6,618 bases of DNA from Thermoplasmata archaeon (GTDB lineage Archaea; Thermoplasmatota; Thermoplasmata; Lutacidiplasmatales; UBA184): positions 1 to 6,618 of the forward strand of contig JABEUK010000176.1 of assembly GCA_013044425.1 (NCBI GenBank), written 5' to 3'. The position numbers were made by a program, and so were the translations under genes. Under the pieces are notes generated by a model. That model ran no database searches. It was given only the letters and a program-made list of their open reading frames with translations, and was not told the DNA's origin. This document shows, piece after piece, positions 1-5,911 of the stretch. Positions within the stretch are counted from its first letter, which is position 1, and each line of letters opens with the position of its first letter.

Positions 1-82
1 AGTCTTTCCGGCGCGCCTGCCGTCAGAGAACGGCCCATGCACGCACGTAAGTTTGGGTCGGATCTGGCTGCCCCCCGGGGAG

Positions 83-90
83 TTTATAAA
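83..90 (+). promoter_or_regulatory. sufD: TATA box of sufD, probable leaderless promoter
   Basis: TTTATAAA sits in GC-rich DNA, its centre about 26 bases before the ATG at 113. At the usual archaeal spacing this puts the transcription start at or within a few bases of the start codon. No Shine-Dalgarno sequence is seen before the ATG, in agreement with leaderless translation. Confidence 0.75.
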
Positions 91-103
91 CACTCTAGCG
101 TGT
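90..103. promoter_or_regulatory. Imperfect palindrome between TATA box and sufD start, possible operator
   Basis: ACACTCTAGCGTGT reads as an inverted repeat with a single mismatched pair (arms ACAC and GTGT around CTAG). It lies directly downstream of the TATA box and covers the expected initiation region, a typical place for an archaeal repressor to block transcription. Its right half, TAGCGTG, recurs in the sufC/regulator spacer. The function is inferred. Confidence 0.4.
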
Positions 104-112
104 CTAAATCCA
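96..112 (+). repeat. Shared element, copy 1 (TAGCGTG-n1-CTAAATCCA)
   Basis: TAGCGTG (96-102), one base, then CTAAATCCA (104-112), ending directly at the sufD ATG. The same two blocks in the same order and orientation occur at 5205-5224, separated there by four bases. Each copy also follows a TTTAT-type AT-rich box by a few bases. It is either a regulator site or a conserved promoter cassette. Confidence 0.55.
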
Positions 113-1504
113 ATGGCGACGGCGACGACGCAACGACCGTGGCTCCGGGAGGAAGAGGTTCGGGATCTCTCCGAAGCGCTCGCTGACCCGGAGGCCGTGG
201 CTCAGCACCGAGCCGAGGCCTATCGGCTTTTCCTCGAGCTCCCCATGGAACCTAACCCCCTGTACCGCCACTATGGGTACTTCTCGGGGGTCGACCTGAG
301 CGGCCTCGATCCCGTTGCCAGGGGACCGCCGGTAGCGCTCCCGCCGGCACTGCCCGGTGCCGTTCGCATCGTCCATGATGTGTCGGGGACCCGGATCGAG
401 ATCCCTCCCAGGGTGCGCGAACTCGGAGTGAGCGCGACGGCCTTGATTGATTCCTGGACGACCGGCGCGACCGCGTTCCCCACCCTCATGCGCGGCTCGG
501 AGACCCCCACCGATCGTCTCTCGGCGCTCAGCATCGCACTCCTGAACCGGGGGTACCGGCTCGAGGTCCCGGACCGATGCCCAACCCCCATCCGGGTCCA
601 GGACATCACCGTCCTCTCGCAGGCGCACGAGGCCCAGTCGATCCGCCGATCGATCCGTATCGGCGAACGCGCGCAGGTCCTCATCACCGAGGAGCTCTAC
701 GGCCACGGGCCGGTCCCCACCGAGCAGCGCTTCTACGGCTCATCGGTCGACTACGATCTCGCTGCCGAGGCGAAGGTCGTCCACCTCTCGGTGCATGCTC
801 CCGATGGTCGCACCGTCTCGTTCTACCGTCGCTCGGCGACGACCGAGCGTCGTAGCCGCCTCGCGTGGATCTGGGCCGGCCTCGGAGGGTTCTCGACCCG
901 CGGGCGCAACCAGACGACGCTGATCGGGAATGGATCGAGCGTCGACGACCTCCAGACCTTCTACGGACGGGACCACCAGTCCTACGACAGCGATGTGCAC
1001 ATCACGCACCGAGGCGAGGATACGCACGGCCAATCGATCACCCGGGGGGTCTTCCGAGATGAGTCGCGCGGGATGAGCCGCGGCCTCGTCCGCATCGAGC
1101 AGCCGGCGCGCAAGACGGTGAGCTACATCTCCGAGCATGCAATGCTCCTCTCGCGAGGGGCGCGCTCGGACACGATCCCGATCCTCGAGATCCTTTGCCC
1201 CGACGTCAAGGCGACGCACTCCACGAGCGTCGCGCCGGTGGACCCGGAGAAGATCTTCTACCTAGAGTCCCGAGGGATCAGCCCGTCGGAGTCCGTGCGG
1301 GCGATCGGGGAGGGGTTCCTATCCTACGTGCTCGACCGCGCCCCGATCGCCGGCCTTCGGGAGACTCTGTATCCTCTTCTCGCCGCCCGCTGGGAGGGGA
1401 AGGAGATCGACTGGGGGGACCCGGCGCACCCGCGGCTCCCCGACCTCGAGGTGGCGGGCACCGCGGCGGCGCCCGATTGGCGCTTCGATGCCAAGCTCCG
1501 GTAG
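113..1504 (+). CDS. sufD: SufD, Fe-S cluster assembly scaffold subunit
   Basis: Predicted 463-residue SufD, the partner of SufB in the cytosolic SufBC2D scaffold that builds iron-sulfur clusters. Seen: an N-terminal helical region (about 1-60) with PWLREEEVRDL, a middle beta-rich region, and the conserved C-terminal SufBD core ending in the segment DVKATHSTSV (364-373) followed by EKIFYLESRGIS (379-390). H369 matches the histidine that E. coli SufD (His360) contributes at the SufB-SufD interface; the cysteine two residues before it in E. coli (Cys358) is alanine here (A367). The frame is open further upstream to a TTG at 53, but that reading would run through the TATA box at 83-90. The ATG at 113 is about 26 bases after the box centre and begins a normal SufD N-terminus, so it is chosen and the mRNA is probably leaderless. 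The gene stands alone on the plus strand, convergent with sufB. SufD rather than SufB because the sulfur-accepting cysteine and the CDSLL-like motif are absent. Confidence 0.93.
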   Translation: MATATTQRPWLREEEVRDLSEALADPEAVAQHRAEAYRLFLELPMEPNPLYRHYGYFSGVDLSGLDPVARGPPVALPPALPGAVRIVHDVSGTRIEIPPRVRELGVSATALIDSWTTGATAFPTLMRGSETPTDRLSALSIALLNRGYRLEVPDRCPTPIRVQDITVLSQAHEAQSIRRSIRIGERAQVLITEELYGHGPVPTEQRFYGSSVDYDLAAEAKVVHLSVHAPDGRTVSFYRRSATTERRSRLAWIWAGLGGFSTRGRNQTTLIGNGSSVDDLQTFYGRDHQSYDSDVHITHRGEDTHGQSITRGVFRDESRGMSRGLVRIEQPARKTVSYISEHAMLLSRGARSDTIPILEILCPDVKATHSTSVAPVDPEKIFYLESRGISPSESVRAIGEGFLSYVLDRAPIAGLRETLYPLLAARWEGKEIDWGDPAHPRLPDLEVAGTAAAPDWRFDAKLR

Positions 1505-1576
1505 CGTAGGTGCGCACCGTCGGCCGCGCGGATCGCGCGAGAGCCTGCTCGGATCTTCGGCGGGCGCGTATCGAAC
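1505..1576. other. Convergent sufD/sufB spacer with palindromes, weak terminator candidate
   Basis: The 72-base gap between the two stop codons holds a perfect 10-base palindrome GGTGCGCACC (1509-1518) and a possible GC hairpin with arms CGCGCG (1525-1530 and 1534-1539) around a 3-base loop. No T-tract follows on either strand, so a normal archaeal T-run terminator is not visible. The hairpin could limit transcripts running into each other, but that is speculation. Confidence 0.25.
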
Positions 1577-2989
1577 CTAACCGACCGCGCCGATCATCTC
1601 GAGCTGGATGAGACGATTGAGCTCGAGCGCGTAATCGACGGGCAGCTCCTTGGAGAACTCGGCGAGGAACCCCATCAGGATGAGGTGGATCGCGTCCGAC
1701 TCGGTGAGCCCGCGGCTCATGAGATAGAAGATCTGCTCCTCGCCGATCTTTCCGACCACGGCCTCGTGCGTGATCGTCGCGTCCTCTTCGTGGATCTCGT
1801 TGTACGGGTAGGTGTCCGACCGGCTCATCTCGTCGGGGAGCAGGGCGTCGCAGCGGACGGCGGCCTTGACCCCGGTCGCCCCCTTCGCGACGTGGAGGAG
1901 GCCCCGGTAGCTCGTCTGGCCGCCCCGGATCGCGATTGACTTCGAAATGATCTTGCTTGAGGTGTCGGGCGCCGAGTGCACGGCCTTCGCCCCGCTATCG
2001 ATGATCTGGCCGGCGCTCGCGAACGCCACCGAGAGGATATCGGCGCGCGCGCCGCGACCCTTGAGGTAGACGGAAGGGTACTTCATCGTGATCTTCGAGC
2101 CCATGTTGCCATCGACCCACTCGACGAGCGAGTTCTCGTACGCCACGGCCCGCTTCGTCACCAGGTTGTACACGTTCTTCGACCAGTTCTGCACGGTCGT
2201 GTAGCGCACCTTGGCGTACGGCTCGGCGACGACCTCGACCACGGCCGCGTGCAGCGAGTCGGTGGAGTAGATCGGGGCGGTGCAGCCCTCGATGTAGTGG
2301 ATCTTGGCGCCTTTATCGGCGATGATCAGCGTGCGTTCGAACTGCCCGACGTTCTTCGCGTTGATGCGGAAGTAGGCCTGCAGCGGGATGCCGCAATCGA
2401 CCCCCGGGGGGATGTAGACGAAGCTGCCGCCGGACCAGACGGCGCTGTTGAGCGCCGAGAACTTGTTGTCGTTGTACGGAACGATCTTGCCGAAGTACTT
2501 CCGGACGATCTCCGGATGCTCCCGCACCGCGGTGTCCGTGTCGCAGAAAATGATCCCCTTCTTCTCGAGGTCCTCGCGGAGCTTGTGGTAGACGGTACCG
2601 CTGTCGTACTGGGCCCCGACGCCCCCGAAGAAGTCGCGCTCGGCCTTGGGGATCCCGAGCTTGTCGAACGTGTTCTTGATGTCCGCGGGCAGGTCCTCCC
2701 ACTTGCGCTTGGGCTCGTCCTCGCCCATGGGAGCGGCGTAGAACGTGTAGGAGTCGAAATCGAGCTCGTCGAGCTTGGGCCCCCAGTCGGGCATCGGACG
2801 CTTGACGAAGTGTTCGTAGGCGCGCAGGCGGTACTCGCGAAGCCAGTCCGGTTCCTTCTTCCAATCCGAGATTTGGTGGATCGTTTCGACCGAGAGACCC
2901 TTCCCGGAACGGAGCTTGTACGTCTCCGGGTCCTTGAAATCGTAGCGGGTGTAGTCGAGCGGAATGAACTCCTGAGCTCCTTGCGCCAT
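1577..2989 (-). CDS. sufB: SufB, Fe-S cluster assembly scaffold subunit
   Basis: Predicted 470-residue SufB, the scaffold subunit that receives sulfur from the desulfurase and builds the nascent cluster with SufD and SufC. Seen: the N-terminal SufB region with PDWLREYRLRAYEHF (47-61), then VWSGGSFVYIPPGVDCGIPL (184-203), IEGCTAPIY (233-241), and the C-terminal core with RCDALL (379-384) and THEAVVGKIGEEQIFYL (407-423). C380 aligns with E. coli SufB Cys405, the sulfur acceptor, and E409 with Glu434; both pairs are 29 residues apart. The ATG at 2987-2989 opens a normal SufB N-terminus and lies about 35 bases after the TATA-box centre. Length and motifs are complete. On the minus strand it follows sufC and sufS, but a promoter directly before it suggests it is also, or mainly, transcribed alone. 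Its 3' end faces that of sufD. Confidence 0.96.
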   Translation of the reverse strand: MAQGAQEFIPLDYTRYDFKDPETYKLRSGKGLSVETIHQISDWKKEPDWLREYRLRAYEHFVKRPMPDWGPKLDELDFDSYTFYAAPMGEDEPKRKWEDLPADIKNTFDKLGIPKAERDFFGGVGAQYDSGTVYHKLREDLEKKGIIFCDTDTAVREHPEIVRKYFGKIVPYNDNKFSALNSAVWSGGSFVYIPPGVDCGIPLQAYFRINAKNVGQFERTLIIADKGAKIHYIEGCTAPIYSTDSLHAAVVEVVAEPYAKVRYTTVQNWSKNVYNLVTKRAVAYENSLVEWVDGNMGSKITMKYPSVYLKGRGARADILSVAFASAGQIIDSGAKAVHSAPDTSSKIISKSIAIRGGQTSYRGLLHVAKGATGVKAAVRCDALLPDEMSRSDTYPYNEIHEEDATITHEAVVGKIGEEQIFYLMSRGLTESDAIHLILMGFLAEFSKELPVDYALELNRLIQLEMIGAVG

Positions 2990-3020
2990 GGTGGTCCTAT
3001 TGATTCAATCACCAGATGGT

Positions 3021-3028
3021 ATTTAAAT
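3021..3028 (-). promoter_or_regulatory. sufB: TATA box of sufB
   Basis: The self-complementary ATTTAAAT is the only strongly AT-rich box in the sufS-sufB spacer. With standard spacing, initiation would fall near 2997-2999, leaving a leader of roughly 8-10 bases. A weak AGGACC lies in that leader, too poor to call a ribosome binding site. As the box is symmetrical it gives no direction by itself; the nearby sufB ATG decides it. Confidence 0.65.
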
Positions 3029-3090
3029 GAAATGTCGCCCGAGCCGCTTGTCAAGCTCTCTATCGGGGAGGGCCGTTTGTTGAGGATCGT

Positions 3091-3107
3091 GTAGCGCCGG
3101 TGGCTAC
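3091..3107 (-). other. Short inverted repeat after sufS, weak terminator candidate
   Basis: Arms GTAGC (3091-3095) and GCTAC (3103-3107) surround a 7-base loop and start 15 bases after the sufS stop codon. No T-run follows on the minus strand, so termination is doubtful. It could instead be an RNA-processing signal or chance. Confidence 0.2.
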
Positions 3108-3122
3108 AGCCTCGCATGCCAG

Positions 3123-4349
3123 TTAGGCGAATACCTTGACGACCTTGTCCAGTGCGTCGTAGAGCCGGTCGATCTCTTCGATGGTGTTGTATAGGTAGGG
3201 GCTCGCCCGAGCCATGGCTCCGACGCCGTACCGGTCCATGAGCGGCTGGGAGCACTGGCGGCCCGCTCGGATCGCGATCCCTTCCGCGTCGAGGATCGAA
3301 GCGATGTCGTGGGGGTGGATCCCTTCGAGCGCGAAGGAGAACACCGCTTCGCGTTCCCGTACGTCCCGGGAGCCAAAGATCCGGATCTTCTTCCCGAGGC
3401 GTTCCTCCGCGTTCTGGAACAAGCGGGCCTGCATGGATCGTTCGTGGCGGGCGAGATCCTCCCATCCGATCCCTTCGAGAAAGTCGAGCGCAACGGAGAG
3501 CCCGATGGCGCCGGCGATGTTCGGAGTGCCGGCCTCGAACTTCGCCGGAGGCTCGCGATACGAGATTCGACCGGCATGCACCTCCTCGATCATGGAGCCT
3601 CCTCCCATCCAGGGGGGCATCTCCTCCAACAGCTCCCTCCGGGCCCACAACACGCCGATGCCGGTCGGCCCGAGGGTCTTGTGCCCCGAGAACGCGACGG
3701 CATCGGCTCCGAGCGCGACGACGTCAATGGGAATGTGCGGGGCCGACTGCGCCACGTCCACGACCACGACCGCCCCGGCGGCGTGGGCGCGGTCGGCGAT
3801 CTCGCGGACCGGATTGACGGTGCCGAGGACGTTGGAAACGTGGGGAAGGGTAACGACCTTCGTCCTCCCATCGAACCAACGGTCGTACTCGTCGAGTCGC
3901 AAATGCCCGGTATCATCCACGCCGACGTACTCGAGGGTCGTACCGCGCTCTTCCTGCAGCATGTACCAGGGAACCACGTTGGCATGATGGTCGCTCACGG
4001 TAGCGACGACCCGGTCGCCTCGCTTCAATCGGCTCCGGCCGAGACCGTGGGCGAGCAGGTTGAGCGCCTCGGTCGCTCCCCGCACGAACACGATCTCGGA
4101 TCGATCCGGTGCGCGCAGGAACCGGCCGACACGCGCCCGGGCGTTCTCGTAGGCGTCGGTGGCCTCTTCGCTGAGCAGGTAGATCCCGCGGTGGACGTTG
4201 GAATTCGCCTCGCGGTAGAAACGGGACTCGGCGTCGATGACGGCCCGCGGCTTCTGCGAGGTCGCAGCGGAGTCGAGGTAGACGAGCGGCTTGCCCCGCA
4301 CCGCGCGGGAGAGGATGGGGAACTGTTCGCGGATCGCCTGGATGTCCAT
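3123..4349 (-). CDS. sufS: SufS, group II cysteine desulfurase
   Basis: Predicted 408-residue PLP-dependent desulfurase that converts cysteine to alanine and carries the sulfur as a cysteine persulfide for cluster assembly. Seen: LVYLDSAATSQKP (22-34), SDHHANVVPWY (119-129), DVAQSAPHIP (198-207), the PLP lysine K224 in SGHKTLGPTGIGVLW (221-235), the catalytic C366 in RAGRQCSQPLM (361-371), and ARASPYLYNT (380-389) with R381. Length is close to E. coli SufS (406 residues). H347, nineteen residues before C366, matches the histidine of B. subtilis SufS (His342) that works with the zinc protein SufU; E. coli SufS has tyrosine there. No sufU or sufE is in this window. The ATG at 4347-4349 begins the usual DIQAIREQFPIL start. 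The reading frame is open further upstream, but only inside sufC. It follows sufC by 41 bases with no TATA box between, so it is probably co-transcribed. Confidence 0.95.
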   Translation of the reverse strand: MDIQAIREQFPILSRAVRGKPLVYLDSAATSQKPRAVIDAESRFYREANSNVHRGIYLLSEEATDAYENARARVGRFLRAPDRSEIVFVRGATEALNLLAHGLGRSRLKRGDRVVATVSDHHANVVPWYMLQEERGTTLEYVGVDDTGHLRLDEYDRWFDGRTKVVTLPHVSNVLGTVNPVREIADRAHAAGAVVVVDVAQSAPHIPIDVVALGADAVAFSGHKTLGPTGIGVLWARRELLEEMPPWMGGGSMIEEVHAGRISYREPPAKFEAGTPNIAGAIGLSVALDFLEGIGWEDLARHERSMQARLFQNAEERLGKKIRIFGSRDVREREAVFSFALEGIHPHDIASILDAEGIAIRAGRQCSQPLMDRYGVGAMARASPYLYNTIEEIDRLYDALDKVVKVFA

Positions 4350-4390
4350 GGTCGCCCGTGGGGTTGGTGCGAGACCGGTCGGGCCACCTT

Positions 4391-5161
4391 CTAGTTTTGG
4401 GTCGTGGCACCGACCTTGACCCAGTCGTACCCTTTCGCTTCGAGTTCGTCGACCAGTTCCCGTCCGCCCGACATGGCGATGACGCCATCGACCATGACGT
4501 AGACGCGGTCGGGGTTGACGTACTTGAGGATCCGCTGGTAGTGCGTGATGAGCAGGATGCCTTCGTGGGGGCCGTGCAGCTTGGCGACGGTCTCTCCGAC
4601 CGCACGTACGGCGTCGATGTCGAGTCCGGAGTCGGGCTCGTCCAGGATCGAGAACAAGGGGTGGAGCATCGCCATTTGGAGGACCTCGTTGCGCTTCTTC
4701 TCTCCGCCGGAGAATCCTTCGTTGAGGGACCGCTTCAGCATCGATTCCTCCATCTCGAGGTATCCGAGGCTGGTCTTCAGGTCCTTGTCGAATGCCACAG
4801 TGTCGGCCGTCTCGGCGGTGTGGCGCTGCATGTAGGCGGTCCATAGGAACTTCGACACCGAGAGCCCCGAGACCTCCTGCGGGTACTGGAACCCCAAGAA
4901 GAGACCGGCGCGGGAGCGTTGGTCGACCGGCAGCTTGAGAAGGTCCACGCCATCGAGGAGCGCCTCGCCGGCGATGACCTTGTACTTAGGGTGACCCATC
5001 AGTGCGTAGGCGAGCGTGCTCTTGCCGGAGCCGTTCGGGCCCATCAGCGCGACGAGTTCGCCGGTGCGCAGGGAAAGGTCGACGCCCTTGAGGATCTCCT
5101 TGCCCGCGACCTCGACCCGGAGGCCCTGGATGTTCAGCGTATGAAGGGGCTTCTCCGCCAT
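4391..5161 (-). CDS. sufC: SufC, ABC-type ATPase of the SUF scaffold
   Basis: Predicted 256-residue soluble ATPase that binds SufB and SufD and drives conformational change of the scaffold during cluster assembly; it is not a transporter subunit. Seen in order: Walker A GPNGSGKST (41-49, K47), the Q-loop glutamine Q92 in GFQYPQEVSGL (90-100), the ABC signature FSGGEKKRNE (150-159), Walker B with D-E pair at 174-175 in SILDEPDSGLDIDA (171-184), and H-loop H207 in ITHYQRIL (205-212). The run FSGGEKKRNEVLQM and DSGLDIDA are characteristic of SufC rather than of transporter ATPases, and there is no membrane subunit nearby. The length is normal. The ATG at 5159-5161 has GAGGG six bases before it. 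It is the first gene of the minus-strand unit sufC-sufS and is divergent from the regulator gene. Confidence 0.96.
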   Translation of the reverse strand: MAEKPLHTLNIQGLRVEVAGKEILKGVDLSLRTGELVALMGPNGSGKSTLAYALMGHPKYKVIAGEALLDGVDLLKLPVDQRSRAGLFLGFQYPQEVSGLSVSKFLWTAYMQRHTAETADTVAFDKDLKTSLGYLEMEESMLKRSLNEGFSGGEKKRNEVLQMAMLHPLFSILDEPDSGLDIDAVRAVGETVAKLHGPHEGILLITHYQRILKYVNPDRVYVMVDGVIAMSGGRELVDELEAKGYDWVKVGATTQN

Positions 5162-5192
5162 CGTCTGCCCTCGAGGCCCACGAGCCGGGAGC

Positions 5193-5201
5193 TTTATTTA
5201 A
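5193..5201 (-). promoter_or_regulatory. sufC: TATA box of sufC (sufC-sufS unit)
   Basis: Read on the minus strand this is TTAAATAAA, centred about 36 bases before the sufC ATG. Initiation would fall near 5171, giving a leader of about 10 bases that holds the weak Shine-Dalgarno GAGGG (5168-5172). On the plus strand the same bases read TTTATTTAA and line up with the sufD TATA box, so the box may work in both directions. Confidence 0.6.
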
Positions 5202-5204
5202 GCA

Positions 5205-5224
5205 TAGCGTGGTGCCTAAATCCA
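5205..5224 (+). repeat. Shared element, copy 2 (TAGCGTG-n4-CTAAATCCA)
   Basis: TAGCGTG (5205-5211), four bases, then CTAAATCCA (5216-5224). It lies between the two AT-rich boxes of the divergent spacer, directly behind the sufC TATA box and overlapping the first base of the box nearest the regulator gene. The same blocks occur before sufD at 96-112 with a one-base gap. A binding site for the adjacent SufR-like regulator is the leading inference. Confidence 0.55.
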
Positions 5225-5230
5225 TTTAAG
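5223..5230 (+). promoter_or_regulatory. Possible TATA box of the regulator gene
   Basis: CATTTAAG is centred about 37 bases before the ATG at 5264, putting initiation near 5252 with a leader of about 12 bases containing AGGA (5256-5259). The upstream box at 5193-5201 is a rival; it would give a leader of about 40 bases and has the same surroundings as the sufD promoter. Confidence 0.45.
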
Positions 5231-5263
5231 CTCGGCCGCCGTCTGCTACACTCGTAGGATGGG

Positions 5264-5911
5264 ATGAGCGCAGCGGATTTGGCCCCTCACGAAGGGACTC
5301 GGGGGCGAATTCTCGATCAGCTCGCTCGGGCCCCATGCACCGCCCGCAACATCGCGAACACCCTCGGCATCCAGGAGAGCGCGGCGCGAGGGCATCTCGA
5401 ACGCCTGCGGGAGCGCGGATACGTGACCCCGACGTTCCGTCGTGAGGGGGTCGGCCGGCCGCGCAAGCGCTACGCGCTCACTTCCGAAGGTCAGGAGCTA
5501 TTCCCCAAGAGGTACGATCTTCTCCTCGATGCGCTGATGGACGAGATCCTCGCTCGGCAGGGGGAGGAGTTCGCGAACGAGCTTTTCGCGAGCGCCGCGT
5601 CGCGCGTCGCCCATGGGATCGCCCGGGGAATCCCGAAGAACGGTTCGCTCGAGGAGCGCACCCGCCATCTCGTCGATTCCCTCAATGCCTTCGGTTTCAA
5701 TTGCACGATGGAGAAGATGGCGGACGGGGGGTTCCGAATCGTCCGCTCGAATTGCGTCTTCCGACGCAACGCACTGTCTCACGCCCGTCTGATGTGCAAC
5801 GTGTTCGACCAGCGCCTGACGGAGACCCTGATCGGTCAGGTGGATGTCGACCTGCAGGATACGATCGGCCGCGGAGGGATGCGATGTTCGCATCTGATCC
5901 ATCTGCGGTAG
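5264..5911 (+). CDS. SufR-like winged-helix regulator with C-terminal cysteines
   Basis: Predicted 215-residue transcription factor of the ArsR/DeoR-like group (COG2345 type) that includes SufR, a cluster-binding repressor of suf genes. Seen: a winged helix-turn-helix at about 12-75, with recognition region IQESAARGHLERLRERGY (36-53) and a wing GVGRPRKRYALTSEG (62-76), followed by the family's LFPKRYDLLLDAL (79-91). The C-terminal domain has C147, C164 (SNCVFRRNA), C178 (RLMCNVFD) and C208 (GGMRCSHLI). C164, C178 and C208 fall where SufR-type proteins keep cluster-ligand cysteines. A further cysteine common in the family shortly before the last one appears to be T200 here, so C147 may be the fourth ligand, or the cluster may have another ligand. 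Divergent from sufC and overlapping a cysteine synthase gene, it most likely controls the suf genes and its own operon. The ATG at 5264 is used because an ATG at 5259 meets a stop after two codons. Gene symbol withheld because its role is unproven. Confidence 0.85.
   Translation: MSAADLAPHEGTRGRILDQLARAPCTARNIANTLGIQESAARGHLERLRERGYVTPTFRREGVGRPRKRYALTSEGQELFPKRYDLLLDALMDEILARQGEEFANELFASAASRVAHGIARGIPKNGSLEERTRHLVDSLNAFGFNCTMEKMADGGFRIVRSNCVFRRNALSHARLMCNVFDQRLTETLIGQVDVDLQDTIGRGGMRCSHLIHLR
5873..5878 (+). promoter_or_regulatory. Strong Shine-Dalgarno before the cysteine synthase gene
   Basis: GGAGGG stands five bases before the ATG at 5884, inside the end of the regulator gene. It decides the start of the downstream gene and points to translation coupled with, or internal to, the regulator mRNA. 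It contrasts with the weak or missing ribosome sites of the first genes in this window. Confidence 0.75.

Larger units (their letters stand above)
5162..5263. promoter_or_regulatory. Divergent sufC/regulator control region
   Basis: This 102-base spacer must hold the promoters of both sufC (minus) and the regulator gene (plus). It contains two AT-rich boxes (5193-5201 and 5223-5230), an 8-base direct repeat ATTTAAGC (5196-5203 and 5224-5231, 28 bases apart), a palindrome TAAATCCATTTA (5217-5228), and the second copy of the element seen before sufD. A regulator bound between the two boxes could act on both directions. Confidence 0.7.

Noticed and set aside
1..52. 3' end of an upstream gene or tRNA at the window edge
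   Set aside because: One plus frame ends at a TAA at 46-48 after about 15 codons, but this is too short to identify, and no tRNA-like arm or T-loop was seen on either strand.
53..112. TTG start at 53 for sufD
   Set aside because: It would read through the TATA box and the shared element; the ATG at 113 fits both the SufD N-terminus and the promoter spacing.
3016..3027. Possible third copy of the shared element before sufB (TTTAAATACCAT on the minus strand)
   Set aside because: Only TAAAT and CCAT are shared, the gap differs, and there is no TAGCGTG block; it is mostly the TATA box itself.
1976..3094. Long plus-strand open frame opposite sufB (372 residues)
   Set aside because: It is the antisense of a conserved gene in GC-rich DNA, has no recognisable domain, and runs through the sufB promoter.
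2326..3648. Long minus-strand open frame (440 residues) across the sufS-sufB spacer
   Set aside because: Serine/arginine-rich low-complexity product out of frame with both sufS and sufB; a typical GC-rich shadow.
3309..4394. Long plus-strand open frame opposite sufS (361 residues)
   Set aside because: Antisense to well-conserved sufS codons, with no domain recognised.
4350..4844. Upstream extension of the sufS reading frame to 573 residues
   Set aside because: The added 165 residues lie almost wholly within the sufC coding region in another frame and resemble no desulfurase; sufS homology starts at the ATG at 4349.
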